DNA from: Marinobacter sediminum
GTDB taxonomy: Bacteria; Pseudomonadota; Gammaproteobacteria; Pseudomonadales; Oleiphilaceae
DNA length: 64,000 nt
NCBI RefSeq assembly: GCF_023657445.1
Contig: NZ_JAGTWY010000001.1
Coordinates: forward strand, 1,798,001-1,862,000
Direction of reading: 5' to 3'
The first letter of the stretch is position 1, and the number at the start of each line of letters is the position of its first letter. Shown here one piece after another: positions 1 to 11,966 of this stretch. The position numbers and the translations under genes are program-made. Below the pieces are notes generated by a model. That model saw only the letters and a list, made by a program, of their open reading frames with translations. It was not told where the DNA came from and ran no database searches.

Positions 1-2
1 AT

Positions 3-1469
3 CATGTCGATGTCGTACTGTGCGATTTCAATCTGGGCGAAGGTAAAAACGGTCAGCATATCCTCGAAGAGCTGCGACACAAAAAGCTGCTCCAGCGCTC
101 ATCCCTGTTTCTGATGGTGACAGCAGAAACATCAAAGGAAATGGTCATGGGGGCTCGGGAATATCAGCCGGATGGCTACCTGACCAAGCCCATCAACCGT
201 GCAATGCTGGAAAAACGCCTGAGTAGCCTGATCGACCAACGCAGTGCCTTATTACCGATAAACCGTGAGATAGACCGGGAGAACTATCCCGAAGCAATCT
301 CCCTCTGCCTGCAGGCCCTGCCCAAACAGCCGCGATACAAAACCTGGCTGATGAAAACACTGGGGGACCTCTACTTTCGTCTCGGTGATCTGGCACACGC
401 GATTAAGATCTATGATGAGGTTCTGGCGCAGAGAGAGCTCTCATGGGCGTTGTTGGGGCGCAGCAAGGTTCTTTTGGCCAACCGAAGTTATGATGACGCT
501 GTAGATAGTCTCAAGCAACTGATCGCCAAACACCCGGACTACATGGAAGCGTATGACCTATTGGCTGAGGGGCTGGAGCGCCAGGGCAAGCATACTCAAG
601 CGCAGCGTATCCTTGAGCAGGCAATCGAGCACTCCCCCAATGCCCTGTTGCGCCAAAAACATCTGGCCGAACTGGCCGGGGCGAATCAGGATTTGGACAT
701 AGCGTCGAAAGCGTGGCGCCGTACCGTCGACCTGGGCCAACACTCCATACATGACAGTGCCGAGCACCACCTTGCCCTTGGACAAGCCTTGTCCGACCTC
801 AGTGAAGGTGACCTCGAGCCACAAGGGGCTGAACGTGCAAATGAGGCAATCAGTGTACTGACCGAGATGGAAAAGCGCTTCAGGGAATCCCCTGGCACTG
901 GTCTGCGCAGCCGCATAGTTCAATGCCGTGTTCATGCCGGCCAAGGCAGGCAATCAGATGCTCAGACTATTCTGGACTCAATCAGGAACGAACTGGAAGA
1001 CGACGAATCCATCGACGCCACCATCGGTATTGATTACGCCAAAACACTGTTCAGACTCGGTCATGACGACGAAGCCAGAACACTGCTGGCAAGGCTCGCC
1101 GAGCGGTTTGGTACTGACCCTGCCACATTGCAGAAGATTGAGAGTTTGCTCGATGAGCCAGTCGGTTACCGCCAGAAAATTCAGGCACGAACACTCAACA
1201 AAGATGGAATCAAGGCTTTTGAATCGGGCAATCTGGCGGCGGCGGCTGATGCCTTCAGCCGCGCACTGAAAATTGTTCCGGACCATGCCTCTTTGAACCT
1301 CAACCTTGTTCAGGTTCTGATGAAAGAGTTTGAGGCGGCCCCCACCAATCAACAGCTACTGAGACAATGCCAAACCTGTCTTGATCACCTGTCCGGACTC
1401 CCTGAGCAACACCGGCAACATCGGCGCTACCTGGCGTTGCAACGTAAACTGAAAGGACTGACAGCATGA
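3..1469 (+). CDS. Response regulator with TPR domain (5' truncated)
   Basis: The gene begins before the window; the reading frame is already open at base 3. The first part is the end of a CheY-like receiver domain. An acidic phospho-acceptor is visible in VLCDFNLGEGKNG, followed by the conserved Thr (MVTAET) and Lys (YLTKP) of the receiver active site. The rest, roughly 380 residues, is helical with repeated tetratricopeptide-like units (for example GDLYFRLGDLAHAIKIYDEVL), so it is probably a protein-interaction output rather than DNA binding. The gene overlaps the next one, a histidine kinase, by 4 bp (ATGA), so the two are translationally coupled and are probably a cognate pair. The input signal and the target are unknown. 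Confidence 0.85.
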   Translation, partial: HVDVVLCDFNLGEGKNGQHILEELRHKKLLQRSSLFLMVTAETSKEMVMGAREYQPDGYLTKPINRAMLEKRLSSLIDQRSALLPINREIDRENYPEAISLCLQALPKQPRYKTWLMKTLGDLYFRLGDLAHAIKIYDEVLAQRELSWALLGRSKVLLANRSYDDAVDSLKQLIAKHPDYMEAYDLLAEGLERQGKHTQAQRILEQAIEHSPNALLRQKHLAELAGANQDLDIASKAWRRTVDLGQHSIHDSAEHHLALGQALSDLSEGDLEPQGAERANEAISVLTEMEKRFRESPGTGLRSRIVQCRVHAGQGRQSDAQTILDSIRNELEDDESIDATIGIDYAKTLFRLGHDDEARTLLARLAERFGTDPATLQKIESLLDEPVGYRQKIQARTLNKDGIKAFESGNLAAAADAFSRALKIVPDHASLNLNLVQVLMKEFEAAPTNQQLLRQCQTCLDHLSGLPEQHRQHRRYLALQRKLKGLTA

Positions 1470-2182
1470 CAGACAAACAGGAACCCGGTACCCAGGATCG
1501 TCTATCCGATCAGAATATTGATTTTTCAATGGTCCTGGCTTCTGCGGTCCACGACATGAAAAATTCATTGGGCATGCTGTTGAACTCACTGGATGAACTC
1601 AGGACAGAACAGGAGAAAACCCTCAGCGAATCGTCGAGATTCAATACCCTCCAGTATGAAGCCGAACGGATGCATAACGATCTCGTTCAACTACTGGGCA
1701 TATACCGACTCGGTGAGAATAATCTGTCAGCTCACATAGAAGAGCACTTCGTGCCGGACTTTCTGGCGCAGCATCTGGCTCGTCATACCCCGCTCCTTGA
1801 AGGGCTCGGAATTGAATACTCCATAGAGGCCGATGAGATTAACGGTTTTTTCGATGAAGACCTGTTGACCGGAGTTCTCAACAACACCATCAACAACGCC
1901 ATTCGTTACACTCGGCGCAAAATATGCCTGACCGCCGAAGAGCGGGATGGCTATCTGGTACTGGGTGTCGAGGACGACGGTGAAGGGTACCCGGAAAACA
2001 TGCAACATACCGGCACATTGAGTTTCAAATCACTCGACTTTAATAGTGGCAGCACCAGTCTCGGACTGTTCTTTGCCTCTTCAGTAGCGATGCTTCATAA
2101 GGAAGGCGACAGAGCCGGCTTTATCAAACTTCATAATGGCGGAAGCTTCGATGGAGGCGTTTTTGAGATCTGGCTGCCTTGA
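1466..2182 (+). CDS. Short soluble sensor histidine kinase
   Basis: This 238-residue protein has an H-box near residue 30 (VHDMKNSLGML), an N-box (LNNTINNAIRYT) and a G1 box (VEDDGEGYP), so it holds a dimerisation/phosphoacceptor region followed by a HATPase domain. There is no membrane segment and no recognisable sensor domain, so the signal must come from a partner. The start overlaps the stop of the upstream TPR response regulator in an ATGA arrangement. Autophosphorylation on the H-box His and transfer to the neighbouring receiver is the natural inference. The gene is followed by a strong terminator. Confidence 0.85.
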   Translation: MTDKQEPGTQDRLSDQNIDFSMVLASAVHDMKNSLGMLLNSLDELRTEQEKTLSESSRFNTLQYEAERMHNDLVQLLGIYRLGENNLSAHIEEHFVPDFLAQHLARHTPLLEGLGIEYSIEADEINGFFDEDLLTGVLNNTINNAIRYTRRKICLTAEERDGYLVLGVEDDGEGYPENMQHTGTLSFKSLDFNSGSTSLGLFFASSVAMLHKEGDRAGFIKLHNGGSFDGGVFEIWLP

Positions 2183-2217
2183 CGACTGGGAAGCTGAATA
2201 CAAAATATTCAGGCAAT

Positions 2218-2250
2218 AAAAAACCCCAGCTTCGAAGAAGCTGGGGTTTT
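2218..2250. terminator. Bidirectional intrinsic terminator
   Basis: A GC-rich stem (CCCCAGCTTC / GAAGCTGGGG) is flanked by A-runs on the left and T-runs on the right. It can end transcription of the histidine kinase gene on the plus strand and of the rRNA operon on the minus strand. Confidence 0.9.
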
Positions 2251-2261
2251 CAGGTATTAGG

Positions 2262-2378
2262 AGTCTGACGATGACCTACTCTCACATGGGCAATGCCACA
2301 CTACCATCGGCGCAGGCCTGTTTCACTTCTGAGTTCGGGATGGGATCAGGTGGTTCCAAGCCGCTATAGTCGTCAGAC
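2262..2378 (-). rRNA. rrf: 5S ribosomal RNA
   Basis: The minus strand reads as a gammaproteobacterial 5S rRNA, with the conserved CCGAACTCAGAAGTGAAAC and GCCGATGGTAGTGTGG segments and complementary ends (GTCTGACGA / TCGTCAGAC). It is the last gene of the rRNA operon. The ends are accurate to a few bases. Confidence 0.95.
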
Positions 2379-2450
2379 AAAACGGTTGATCACTGGGGGA
2401 CGAGATGGAACTGAGTGATGCTGATTTCGTTGGTGCTTTGCGTTATCCGC

Positions 2451-2471
2451 AATTGTCTTGGGTGTTATATA

Positions 2472-2477
<6 letters not shown>
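2451..2477 (-). other. 23S processing stem, 3' arm
   Basis: This segment is complementary to 5357-5383 on the other side of the 23S gene (14 bp, then a one-base bulge, then 10 bp). In the transcript the two arms would close a long stem around 23S, the usual substrate for RNase III. Confidence 0.8.
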
Positions 2478-5356
<2,879 letters not shown>

Positions 5357-5363
<7 letters not shown>

Positions 5364-5383
5364 ATATAACCCCAAGACAACTG
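5357..5383 (-). other. 23S processing stem, 5' arm
   Basis: This is the partner of 2451-2477; the two pair over 24 of 25 positions with one bulged base. Its location exactly at the 23S boundary supports a role in pre-rRNA cleavage. Confidence 0.8.
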
Positions 5384-5682
5384 TTCTTCGAAGCAACACC
5401 ACTCACCGGGCAAGCCCGATGCGCGAGTTATTTCGAGACAGTCTCTTGAAGTGATATAACAACCACTTCAACGACAACACCGGATAACGCTTGAAATCGT
5501 TATCACTCTGATCAATGAATTCCGGAGATAATGGAATCCATTAATCGTGTTCTATCTCGTCCAATTTGTTAAAGAGCAAATCTGACCCAGTGATCAGAAA
5601 GAAGAACTTCATCCAACAACTCTATCGTCGTGATGAAATGCTTGTTTCTGGACACTGCTAACCGAAGTTAGCCAGTAAATTT
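5364..5682 (-). other. Internal transcribed spacer tRNA-Ala to 23S
   Basis: About 320 bp without a gene. It holds the boxA at 5566-5578 and the outer part of the 23S processing stem. I see no protein gene or further tRNA in it. Confidence 0.8.
5566..5578 (-). promoter_or_regulatory. boxA antitermination element before 23S
   Basis: The minus strand reads TGCTCTTTAACAA, which matches the rRNA boxA consensus bound by NusB/NusE. It lies in the spacer about 200 bp before the 23S gene, the usual place for a second boxA. Confidence 0.85.
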
Positions 5683-5758
5683 TGGTGGAGCTAGGCAGGA
5701 TCGAACTGCCGACCTCCTGCGTGCAAGGCAGGCGCTCTCCCAGCTGAGCTATAGCCCC
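5683..5758 (-). tRNA. tRNA-Ala(TGC)
   Basis: A complete 76-nt tRNA on the minus strand. It starts GGGGCTATAGCTCAGCTGGG, has the anticodon loop CTTGCAC, a T-arm GGCAGTTCGATCCTGCC and an encoded CCA. It lies in the 16S-23S spacer. Confidence 0.97.
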
Positions 5759-5803
5759 ATTTAAGCTACCTCAAATCGTTCAACTCCAGGAGTTGAGCAA
5801 TTT

Positions 5804-5880
<77 letters not shown>

Positions 5881-5924
5881 AATGGTACGGGCCTGAAAGA
5901 CCCATCTGCTCTCTTTATTAATCA

Positions 5925-5942
5925 ACCAAGTAATTCGTGTGG
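5925..5942 (-). other. 16S processing stem, 3' arm
   Basis: These 18 bases (ACCAAGTAATTCGTGTGG on the plus strand) are an exact reverse complement of 7613-7630 on the other side of 16S. The pair would form the RNase III stem of the 17S precursor. Confidence 0.85.
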
Positions 5943-5969
5943 ACTCTGACCGAAGCATTCGGCTTCGTT

Positions 5970-7508
<1,539 letters not shown>

Positions 7509-7612
7509 TAAATCATACAAGATCCGAAGATCTTTAATCTTGCTCAAGACAAAACTCAATTTCGACGAGTCACTGTCCTGATATTTCATATCCGAAATAC
7601 CTCGGCCAGCGC

Positions 7613-7630
7613 CCACACGAATTACTTGGT
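7613..7630 (-). other. 16S processing stem, 5' arm
   Basis: Exact 18-bp complement of 5925-5942. It sits in the leader between the boxA and the 16S start. Confidence 0.85.
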
Positions 7631-7633
7631 CAA

Positions 7634-7647
7634 TTTTTTAAAGAGCG
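7634..7647 (-). promoter_or_regulatory. Leader boxA-like element
   Basis: The minus strand reads CGCTCTTTAAAAAA, close to the rRNA boxA consensus TGCTCTTTAACA. Its place downstream of the promoters and before the processing stem is the normal place for the leader antitermination site. Confidence 0.7.
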
Positions 7648-7676
7648 TTTGAGCTGTTGCTCAATCAAGGCCGCGT

Positions 7677-7704
7677 ATTCTACATCGAACCGCCGCCTTG
7701 TCAA
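7677..7704 (-). promoter_or_regulatory. rRNA promoter, proximal
   Basis: The minus strand has TTGACA at 7704-7699, a 16-bp spacer and TAGAAT at 7682-7677, followed by a GC-rich stretch (ACGCGGCC). A consensus -35, a 16-bp spacer and a GC-rich discriminator are typical of ppGpp/DksA-controlled rRNA promoters. Confidence 0.85.
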
Positions 7705-7781
7705 CCGTTTCTTTTTCCTTGCTTTCCGTCTCCGGAAACCGCCGAAAAATGAACCGGCTTACTGCTTGTTTCGAGGGGCGC

Positions 7782-7809
7782 ATTCTACAGCGAATCGCTT
7801 TCCTGTCAA
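7782..7809 (-). promoter_or_regulatory. rRNA promoter, middle
   Basis: TTGACA at 7809-7804, a 16-bp spacer and TAGAAT at 7787-7782, followed by GCGCCCC. It has the same architecture as the proximal promoter, 105 bp further upstream. Confidence 0.85.
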
Positions 7810-7913
7810 CCGCTTTCTGAAGAATTTTGAAACTCAATTTCTTCAGCGCTTTCAAGCAGTTACTCCCTCGGCAAACCGCTGTGTCAGTGGCTTGTCCCTC
7901 AGAAGAGATGCGC

Positions 7914-7941
7914 ATTCTACAGACCTGCCCAGAGGTGTCAA
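7914..7941 (-). promoter_or_regulatory. rRNA promoter, distal
   Basis: TTGACA at 7941-7936, a 16-bp spacer and TAGAAT at 7919-7914, followed by GCGC. An A/T-rich block lies just upstream and could act as an UP element. It is 132 bp upstream of the middle promoter. Confidence 0.85.
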
Positions 7942-8025
7942 CGGTTCGTTTTGATTTTTTCCAAAACCCGTCATTTTTCCGCTCAGCCGCCCTCACTTAA
8001 AGGAGGTCAAACCCCTCTTGCACTA

Positions 8026-9225
8026 TCAGAGTTCCACCTGGACTGCAGCCGCCGCATTGCGAGCCTTTTCCCGTGCTTCCTCTATGGACTCACCCCGGGC
8101 CAATGCCACCCCCATACGTCTGCGCCCCTTCAGCTCGGGTTTACCGAATAACCGTAACTGGGTATCCGGCTCGACCAGTGCTTTTTCGACACCACTAAAA
8201 CTGACATTGTCCGAGTCGCCCTCCGGCAGGATTACCGCTGACGCCGAAGGGCCATTCTGCCGAATCGATGGGATCGGCAACCCCAGGATTGCCCGTGCGT
8301 GCAAGGCGAATTCAGACAGATCCTGTGAAACGAGGGTAACCAGGCCAGTATCATGGGGACGAGGTGACACCTCCGAAAACCAGACATCATCACCTTTAAC
8401 AAACAGCTCTACCCCGTAAAGACCATAGCCACCGAGATCCTCGACCACCGCTCTAGCGATTTCCATGGAACGATCCAGCGCCCGGGAAGACATCGGCTGC
8501 GGCTGCCAGGACTCGCGGTAATCACCGTCTTCCTGGCGATGTCCAACAGGATCACAGAATGAGACGCCGTCCCGATGCTTTACGGTCAGTAGAGTAATCT
8601 CATAATCGAAATCCACGAAGCCCTCGACAATGACCCGACCCTTTCCGGCGCGACCACCGGACTGCGCGTAATCCCATGCATCTTCGACATTGCTCTCAGT
8701 CCTGACTGTACTCTGGCCCTTACCGGATGAACTCATCACCGGCTTTACTACCAGAGGGAGACCTACTTCTTTAATAGCGGCAAGATACTCTTCACGGGAC
8801 CCTGCAAACCGGTATGGAGAGGTTGGCAAGCCAAGCTCTTCAGCCGCCAGCCGGCGAATGCCTTCCCGGTTCATTGTCAGATTTACCGCCCGCGCAGTGG
8901 GAATTACCCGGTACCCTTCTTCCTCAAGCTTGACCAGCTCCGGGGTTGCGATGGCCTCAATCTCTGGAACGATGAGGTCCGGCTTTTCCTGTTCAATGAC
9001 GTTACGAAGACTACTTGCATCAAGCATATCGATAACATGGCTGCGATGGGCAACCTGCATGGCCGGAGCATTGGCGTAACGATCCACGGCAATCACCTCC
9101 ACCCCATAGCGCTGGAGCTCAATAACCACTTCTTTACCAAGCTCGCCAGAGCCGCAGAACAAAACCCTGAATGCATTTTCTTTCAGGGGGGTGCCAATTC
9201 GAACTGTGTTAATGCCTTCTGTCAT
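8026..9225 (-). CDS. purT: Formate-dependent phosphoribosylglycinamide formyltransferase
   Basis: This 399-residue protein matches PurT in length and sequence. PurT uses formate and ATP to convert GAR to formyl-GAR, the third step of purine synthesis. The N-terminal part has the nucleotide-binding fold with the glycine-rich turn [11 protein letters not shown]. The middle is the ATP-grasp domain ([36 protein letters not shown]). The C-terminus closes with the family segment [17 protein letters not shown]. The start is ATG at 9225. purL, a later step of the same pathway, lies about 2.7 kb away but is not in the same operon. The stop is next to the rRNA promoter region. Confidence 0.95.
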   Translation of the reverse strand: MTEGINTVRIGTPLKENAFRVLFCGSGELGKEVVIELQRYGVEVIAVDRYANAPAMQVAHRSHVIDMLDASSLRNVIEQEKPDLIVPEIEAIATPELVKLEEEGYRVIPTARAVNLTMNREGIRRLAAEELGLPTSPYRFAGSREEYLAAIKEVGLPLVVKPVMSSSGKGQSTVRTESNVEDAWDYAQSGGRAGKGRVIVEGFVDFDYEITLLTVKHRDGVSFCDPVGHRQEDGDYRESWQPQPMSSRALDRSMEIARAVVEDLGGYGLYGVELFVKGDDVWFSEVSPRPHDTGLVTLVSQDLSEFALHARAILGLPIPSIRQNGPSASAVILPEGDSDNVSFSGVEKALVEPDTQLRLFGKPELKGRRRMGVALARGESIEEAREKARNAAAAVQVEL

Positions 9226-9279
9226 GTCAGTGCCTGCCTGAAACTGGATTGGTTAGATGAGGACGCCCACACAGCAGCG

Positions 9280-9462
9280 TTAGAGTGAAACCTTCTCTTC
9301 CCGTATTGCAACTTGCCTGAGAACCTCCCGGCGCTCGTCATTGGTCATTCGAGTCCAGCGGAGTATCTCGTCGCCGGTGCGCTGGCATCCGATACACACA
9401 TCATTTTCATCAAGCGCGCATACCTGGACGCAAGGTGAACGCACTTTATCGGAGACGCTCAT
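9280..9462 (-). CDS. DUF1289 small cysteine-rich protein
   Basis: A 60-residue protein with the pattern [21 protein letters not shown]. This is the four-cysteine signature of the DUF1289 family, which may bind a metal or an Fe-S cluster. The segment [17 protein letters not shown] is also typical. No biochemical function is established. Its start overlaps the stop of the upstream carbonic-anhydrase-like gene by 4 bp (ATGA), so they form an operon with the NudL-like gene. Confidence 0.85.
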   Translation of the reverse strand: MSVSDKVRSPCVQVCALDENDVCIGCQRTGDEILRWTRMTNDERREVLRQVAIREEKVSL

Positions 9463-9992
9463 CTGACCGGCTCACAGGACTGAAGCTTCTCAAGGTAACG
9501 TGCGCCATTTTCGACATAGTGCTGCGCACTCATCTCCAGCATTTTCTTCTGGTCATCGCTCAGCTCCCGTTTGATCTTGCCGGGCGAGCCCACAACCATA
9601 GAACCATCGGGTATCACCATGCCCTCGGGAATGAGTGTGTTGGCGCCGATAAGGCAGTGCTTGCCAATCCTGGCGCCGTTCAGCACAACCGCATTGATAC
9701 CGATAAGCGTGTAATCTCCGATCTCGCACCCATGAAGCATGGCTTTGTGCCCGACAGTAACGCCCCGCCCCAGGGTCAACCTGATCCCCGAATCGGTGTG
9801 AAGCACGGAGCCATCCTGCACATTGCTTTCCGGACCGATGGTGATCAGATCATTGTCGCCACGAATCACGACGTTGTACCAGACACTGGCTCTCTCCATC
9901 AGGCGAACGCTGCCGATAACCGATGCACTGTGCGCTATAAACTGCCCGTCACCAATCAGCTCCGGCGTTCGTTCATCCAGTTTGTAAAACAT
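9459..9992 (-). CDS. Gamma carbonic anhydrase family protein
   Basis: This protein of 177 residues is a left-handed beta-helix of hexapeptide repeats, of the YrdA/PaaY type. Histidines that bind metal in the family are seen in VLHTDSG and [15 protein letters not shown]. Members may be carbonic anhydrases or bind metal without clear activity. I chose the ATG at 9992 ([12 protein letters not shown]) because a good ribosome site (GGAGG) lies 8 bp before it. It also leaves one base to the stop of the upstream Nudix gene. An in-frame start 14 codons earlier would overlap that gene. The gene is in an operon: Nudix, carbonic anhydrase, DUF1289. Confidence 0.88.
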   Translation of the reverse strand: MFYKLDERTPELIGDGQFIAHSASVIGSVRLMERASVWYNVVIRGDNDLITIGPESNVQDGSVLHTDSGIRLTLGRGVTVGHKAMLHGCEIGDYTLIGINAVVLNGARIGKHCLIGANTLIPEGMVIPDGSMVVGSPGKIKRELSDDQKKMLEMSAQHYVENGARYLEKLQSCEPVR

Positions 9993-9993
9993 T

Positions 9994-10581
9994 TCAACTT
10001 CCTCCAGGCGGCTCCAGCAAATCAATATCGGCATCGTACACAGCGTTCAGAAAGTCGACCAGAACCACCGCCGACAACCCCCAAATCTGATAATGCTCCC
10101 ACCGATAACAGGGCACGTAAAAAGTGTGATTAAGAAAGTTCAGAGAATCTGTCCGCTCTCTTTTATCTTCCAGAAAGAAAGACAGGGGTACACGGAATAC
10201 ACTTTCAATTTCATCCGGATTGGGTTCCAGCCGATGATCGACAGGAATAACGCCAACATAAGGTGTGACAAGAATGCCATAGCGCGACATAACCTGACTT
10301 AGCGGAGCGATGATTTCCACATGTTCCGGAGGCAGCCCTATCTCCTCATGGGTCTCACGCAATGCGGTGGCTGCCAGGGAGGGATCACCGGGATCACGCT
10401 TGCCACCGGGATAGGCAACCTGCCCCCGATGAGTGCTCAGATTTGAGGACCTCAACGTAAACACCATTTCAGGGTTACCTGGATCATCAGTAACCGGCAC
10501 CAGAATGCCGGCTTCCGGATAATCCAGCGCCAACTGCCTGGGAGCGTAGCCGGCCAGTCGTTCGGCAAGAAGATCGCGCAA
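9994..10581 (-). CDS. CoA pyrophosphatase (NudL-like Nudix hydrolase)
   Basis: A 195-residue Nudix protein. The Nudix box reads [23 protein letters not shown], split here as [12 protein letters not shown] then [11 protein letters not shown], with the metal-binding REx2EE core. The UPF0035-type sequence before it ([13 protein letters not shown]) marks the NudL/CoAse subgroup, which cleaves the pyrophosphate of coenzyme A. It is the first gene of a three-gene minus-strand operon with the gamma-carbonic anhydrase and DUF1289 genes, and is divergent from a second Nudix gene at 10678. Confidence 0.88.
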   Translation of the reverse strand: MRDLLAERLAGYAPRQLALDYPEAGILVPVTDDPGNPEMVFTLRSSNLSTHRGQVAYPGGKRDPGDPSLAATALRETHEEIGLPPEHVEIIAPLSQVMSRYGILVTPYVGVIPVDHRLEPNPDEIESVFRVPLSFFLEDKRERTDSLNFLNHTFYVPCYRWEHYQIWGLSAVVLVDFLNAVYDADIDLLEPPGGS

Positions 10582-10677
10582 ATTATGGCTCCATGGAACA
10601 TCAAAAGTTGAATAAGACAGTGGCAGCCTTGATAGTTAAACTGACTTACACACCAATCTCAGTATACGGGGAAAAAC

Positions 10678-11235
10678 ATGAAGTACTGCAGCACATGCGG
10701 CCACCCGGTTGAACAGCGCATCCCCGAGGGCGATAACCGTCACCGCTATGTATGCATCAGCTGCGAGACCATACATTACCAGAACCCGCGCATTGTCGCC
10801 GGGACAGTCCCCGTCTGGGAGGGCAAAATTTTACTGTGCCGCCGGGCTATTGAACCTCGCTACGGTTACTGGACCCTGCCCGCCGGCTTCATGGAAAATG
10901 CCGAAACCACCATTGAAGCCGCAGTTCGGGAAACCGTTGAAGAAGCGCTGGCCGAGGTACACATCGAAGGCCTGTATTCGATCATTGATGTCCCCCACAT
11001 CAACCAGGTGCATATGTTTTACCGCGCAACACTCAAAAATGGCCAGTTTGGTGCCGGTGAAGAGTCCCTGGAAACCCAACTTTTCGAACTCGAAAACATT
11101 CCCTGGGACGAATTGTCCTTTCCGACCGTCAGGAAAACGCTGGAGCTGTTTGTCGAAGATTTCAGGAACGACTCTTACGGAGTGCATGTTCAGGACATCC
11201 GCCATCCGATGTCTGGAAGCGCCCGCAAGAGCTGA
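10678..11235 (+). CDS. Zinc-ribbon Nudix hydrolase
   Basis: This 185-residue protein starts with a zinc ribbon ([10 protein letters not shown] and [14 protein letters not shown], four cysteines). A Nudix domain follows whose box contains [17 protein letters not shown] then VEEALAEV. The architecture is like NADH pyrophosphatase NudC relatives and a common proteobacterial family of ADP-ribose/NADH-type hydrolases. The substrate cannot be read from sequence. It is divergent from the NudL-like gene, with 96 bp between them, and convergent with a NIF3-like gene that ends on the adjacent base. Confidence 0.88.
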   Translation: MKYCSTCGHPVEQRIPEGDNRHRYVCISCETIHYQNPRIVAGTVPVWEGKILLCRRAIEPRYGYWTLPAGFMENAETTIEAAVRETVEEALAEVHIEGLYSIIDVPHINQVHMFYRATLKNGQFGAGEESLETQLFELENIPWDELSFPTVRKTLELFVEDFRNDSYGVHVQDIRHPMSGSARKS

Positions 11236-11547
11236 TTACATTTCCTCCATACGGTAAACCTCATAAGCAGGCTCTTCATAAGGGTGAGCCTGCTTGAGCG
11301 CCTCGAGCGCCTCCCGCACCAGACTGTCCTTACAAACCAGCTCTACTTTGAACTCTTCCACAACCTCCAGAGCACCCTGTTTGCCCAGAAACGGATCACT
11401 GCCTTCCAACGGCCGAAACTGACCCTGTCCGCGGCAATGCCAGGCGCAACTATCGTAATCACCTATGCGACCGGCGCCCGCATCAAAAAGCGCCTGTTTG
11501 GTTTGCGCAAGATGCGTTTCCGGCACAAAAAAACACAGCTTGTACAT
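11236..11547 (-). CDS. NIF3-like (YqfO C-terminal type) protein
   Basis: A 103-residue protein with a ferredoxin-like, CutA/PII-like pattern. It opens MYKLCFFVPETHLAQTKQAL and ends with the signature AHPYEEPAYEVYRM. This is the domain inserted or appended in NIF3/YqfO proteins, found here as a stand-alone gene, as in many gammaproteobacteria. The function is unknown; a metal-related regulatory role has been suggested for the fold. A ribosome site (GGAGGAG) precedes the ATG. Confidence 0.85.
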   Translation of the reverse strand: MYKLCFFVPETHLAQTKQALFDAGAGRIGDYDSCAWHCRGQGQFRPLEGSDPFLGKQGALEVVEEFKVELVCKDSLVREALEALKQAHPYEEPAYEVYRMEEM

Positions 11548-11603
11548 GGGGGAAACTCCTCCTTTTGATCGGATATTTTTTGTACGATTAATAGCTTAGC
11601 TAC

Positions 11604-11626
11604 TTACCCACAGATTCTGTGGATAA
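11604..11626. promoter_or_regulatory. Paired DnaA-box-like palindrome
   Basis: TTACCCACA (one mismatch to the DnaA box) and TGTGGATAA (perfect) face each other in an 11-1-11 palindrome with one mismatch. The family consensus is TTATCCACA. Binding is inferred only. Confidence 0.5.
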
Positions 11627-11897
11627 CTCTGGGGAAAGTTTTTGGGAATAAGCCCCAAAGCCCCGCATTCACTGCACTTCTGTTAAATTGGCGACAAATT
11701 CACCCGATTACTTTTTGTTTTATTTTTCAATAGCTTAAATTATTCGATCAAAACATGAACCAACTTCTCATGCTTTGTTTAAAGAATATGCAAACAGGCA
11801 CTGGAAATGTGCATAAAAATCCTGCGTCAAGCGGTATTTTACCAATTTAACAGGTTTTATCCCTTGAAAGCCGCCCCCAAACGAGGCACGCAGGCAT

Positions 11898-11951
11898 AAA
11901 AAAACCGGGCCTGGATTTATGTCATTAACAGACACTTCCAGGACCGGTTTT
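11898..11951 (-). terminator. purL terminator
   Basis: On the minus strand, CCGGTCCTGGA pairs with TCCAGGCCCGG (one mismatch) around a loop of about 20 bases. A run of seven T follows. It lies 16 bp after the purL stop. Confidence 0.85.
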
Positions 11952-11966
11952 CCGACACCACCGTTT

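Larger units (their letters stand above)
7509..8025 (-). other. rRNA leader and promoter region
   Basis: About 515 bp without a protein gene. Reading in the direction of transcription it has an A/T-rich stretch near 7945-7980 (possible UP element), three sigma70 promoters, a boxA-like site and the 5' arm of the 16S processing stem. The stop of purT lies at its right edge. A weak hairpin (GAGG/CCTC) near 8003-8019 is the only candidate for a purT terminator. Confidence 0.85.
11548..11966. other. 419-bp A/T-rich intergenic region
   Basis: No protein gene is supported here. It holds the promoter side of the NIF3-like gene, a head-to-head pair of DnaA-box-like sequences at 11604-11626, a G/C hairpin near 11631-11665, a strongly A/T-rich stretch at about 11690-11840, and the purL terminator at the right end. 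Confidence 0.75.

Noticed and set aside
11548..11966. Chromosomal replication origin
   Set aside because: Only two DnaA-like boxes are seen, and dnaA, dnaN, gidA and similar neighbours are absent.
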